Shown here: one piece after another, positions 14,356 through 14,450 of the stretch
How the letters are laid out: each line of letters begins with the position of its first letter
How positions within the stretch are numbered: position 1 is the stretch's first letter
Source of the DNA: Chthoniobacter sp.
Lineage (GTDB): Bacteria > Verrucomicrobiota > Verrucomicrobiia > Chthoniobacterales > Chthoniobacteraceae
DNA: 14,450 nt
Direction of reading: 5' to 3'
Assembly (NCBI GenBank): GCA_025351065.1
Contig: JANXWQ010000473.1
Span: 1 to 14,450 of the forward strand
The notes under the pieces: generated by a model
The model's database searches: none
What the model was told of the DNA's origin: nothing
Seen by the model: only the letters and a program-made list of their open reading frames with translations
Translations under genes and position numbers: made by a program

Positions 14356-14450
14356 GAATCCGCCGCCGAAAACTTCCCCACCAACCTGGCCTGCTCACTT
14401 CCCTTCTAAAGAGCGCTTGGAGACCTTGAAGAATGTAGCACCCTCGCAGT
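14356..14450. other. Window end with no recognised gene
   Basis: About 95 bases beyond the repeat. I see no start with coding character on either strand, no tRNA and no clear promoter. It may be the leader or 3' end of a gene beyond the window. Confidence 0.3.

Overview
The window looks like chromosomal DNA of a GC-rich, free-living bacterium. My best guess is Verrucomicrobiota. The lineage is inferred from the overall gene flavour: a CBM9-like protein, an RnfD-like protein standing alone, a LysR regulator whose N-terminus looks familiar from that phylum, and an almost complete lack of Shine-Dalgarno sequences. No rRNA or other phylogenetic marker is present to prove it.

Region 1 (1-4176, plus strand) is housekeeping. 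It holds pheT (phenylalanyl-tRNA synthetase beta chain) and carA (carbamoyl-phosphate synthase small chain), separated by a 515-base gene-free stretch. That stretch contains a hairpin just after pheT, a strong candidate for a rod-shaped ~181-nt structured RNA that resembles 6S RNA, and a near-perfect rho-independent terminator in front of carA. Directly after carA lies a 'GACGGAATGACGGAATT' inverted repeat. A related, larger copy lies at the far end of the window.

Region 2 (4306-8865, plus strand) is a close-packed series: an FHA-domain protein with a C-terminal membrane anchor, a CBM9-like protein, a VanZ-like membrane protein (ATGA overlap), acetyl-CoA synthetase (acs) and a coiled-coil protein with a C-terminal membrane anchor. 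Gaps run from a 4-base overlap to 58 bases, so at least part of it is probably co-transcribed, although the functions look unrelated.

Region 3 (8888-12271, minus strand) is the most distinctive part: a compact four-gene operon, read from 12271 downward. It encodes an acyl carrier protein, a catalytically intact beta-ketoacyl-ACP synthase, a small four-helix membrane protein of unknown family and a cobalamin-binding radical SAM enzyme. Two of the three junctions are ATGA overlaps. This looks like a minimal acyl-chain modifying or specialised lipid/polyketide pathway. A LysR regulator (12348-13226) diverges from it across a 76-base intergenic region that carries a dyad.

Region 4 (13426-14316, plus strand) is a stand-alone RnfD/NqrB-like membrane protein. 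Its last ~32 residues are encoded by the second copy of the intergenic repeat. The final ~95 bases hold no gene I can support.
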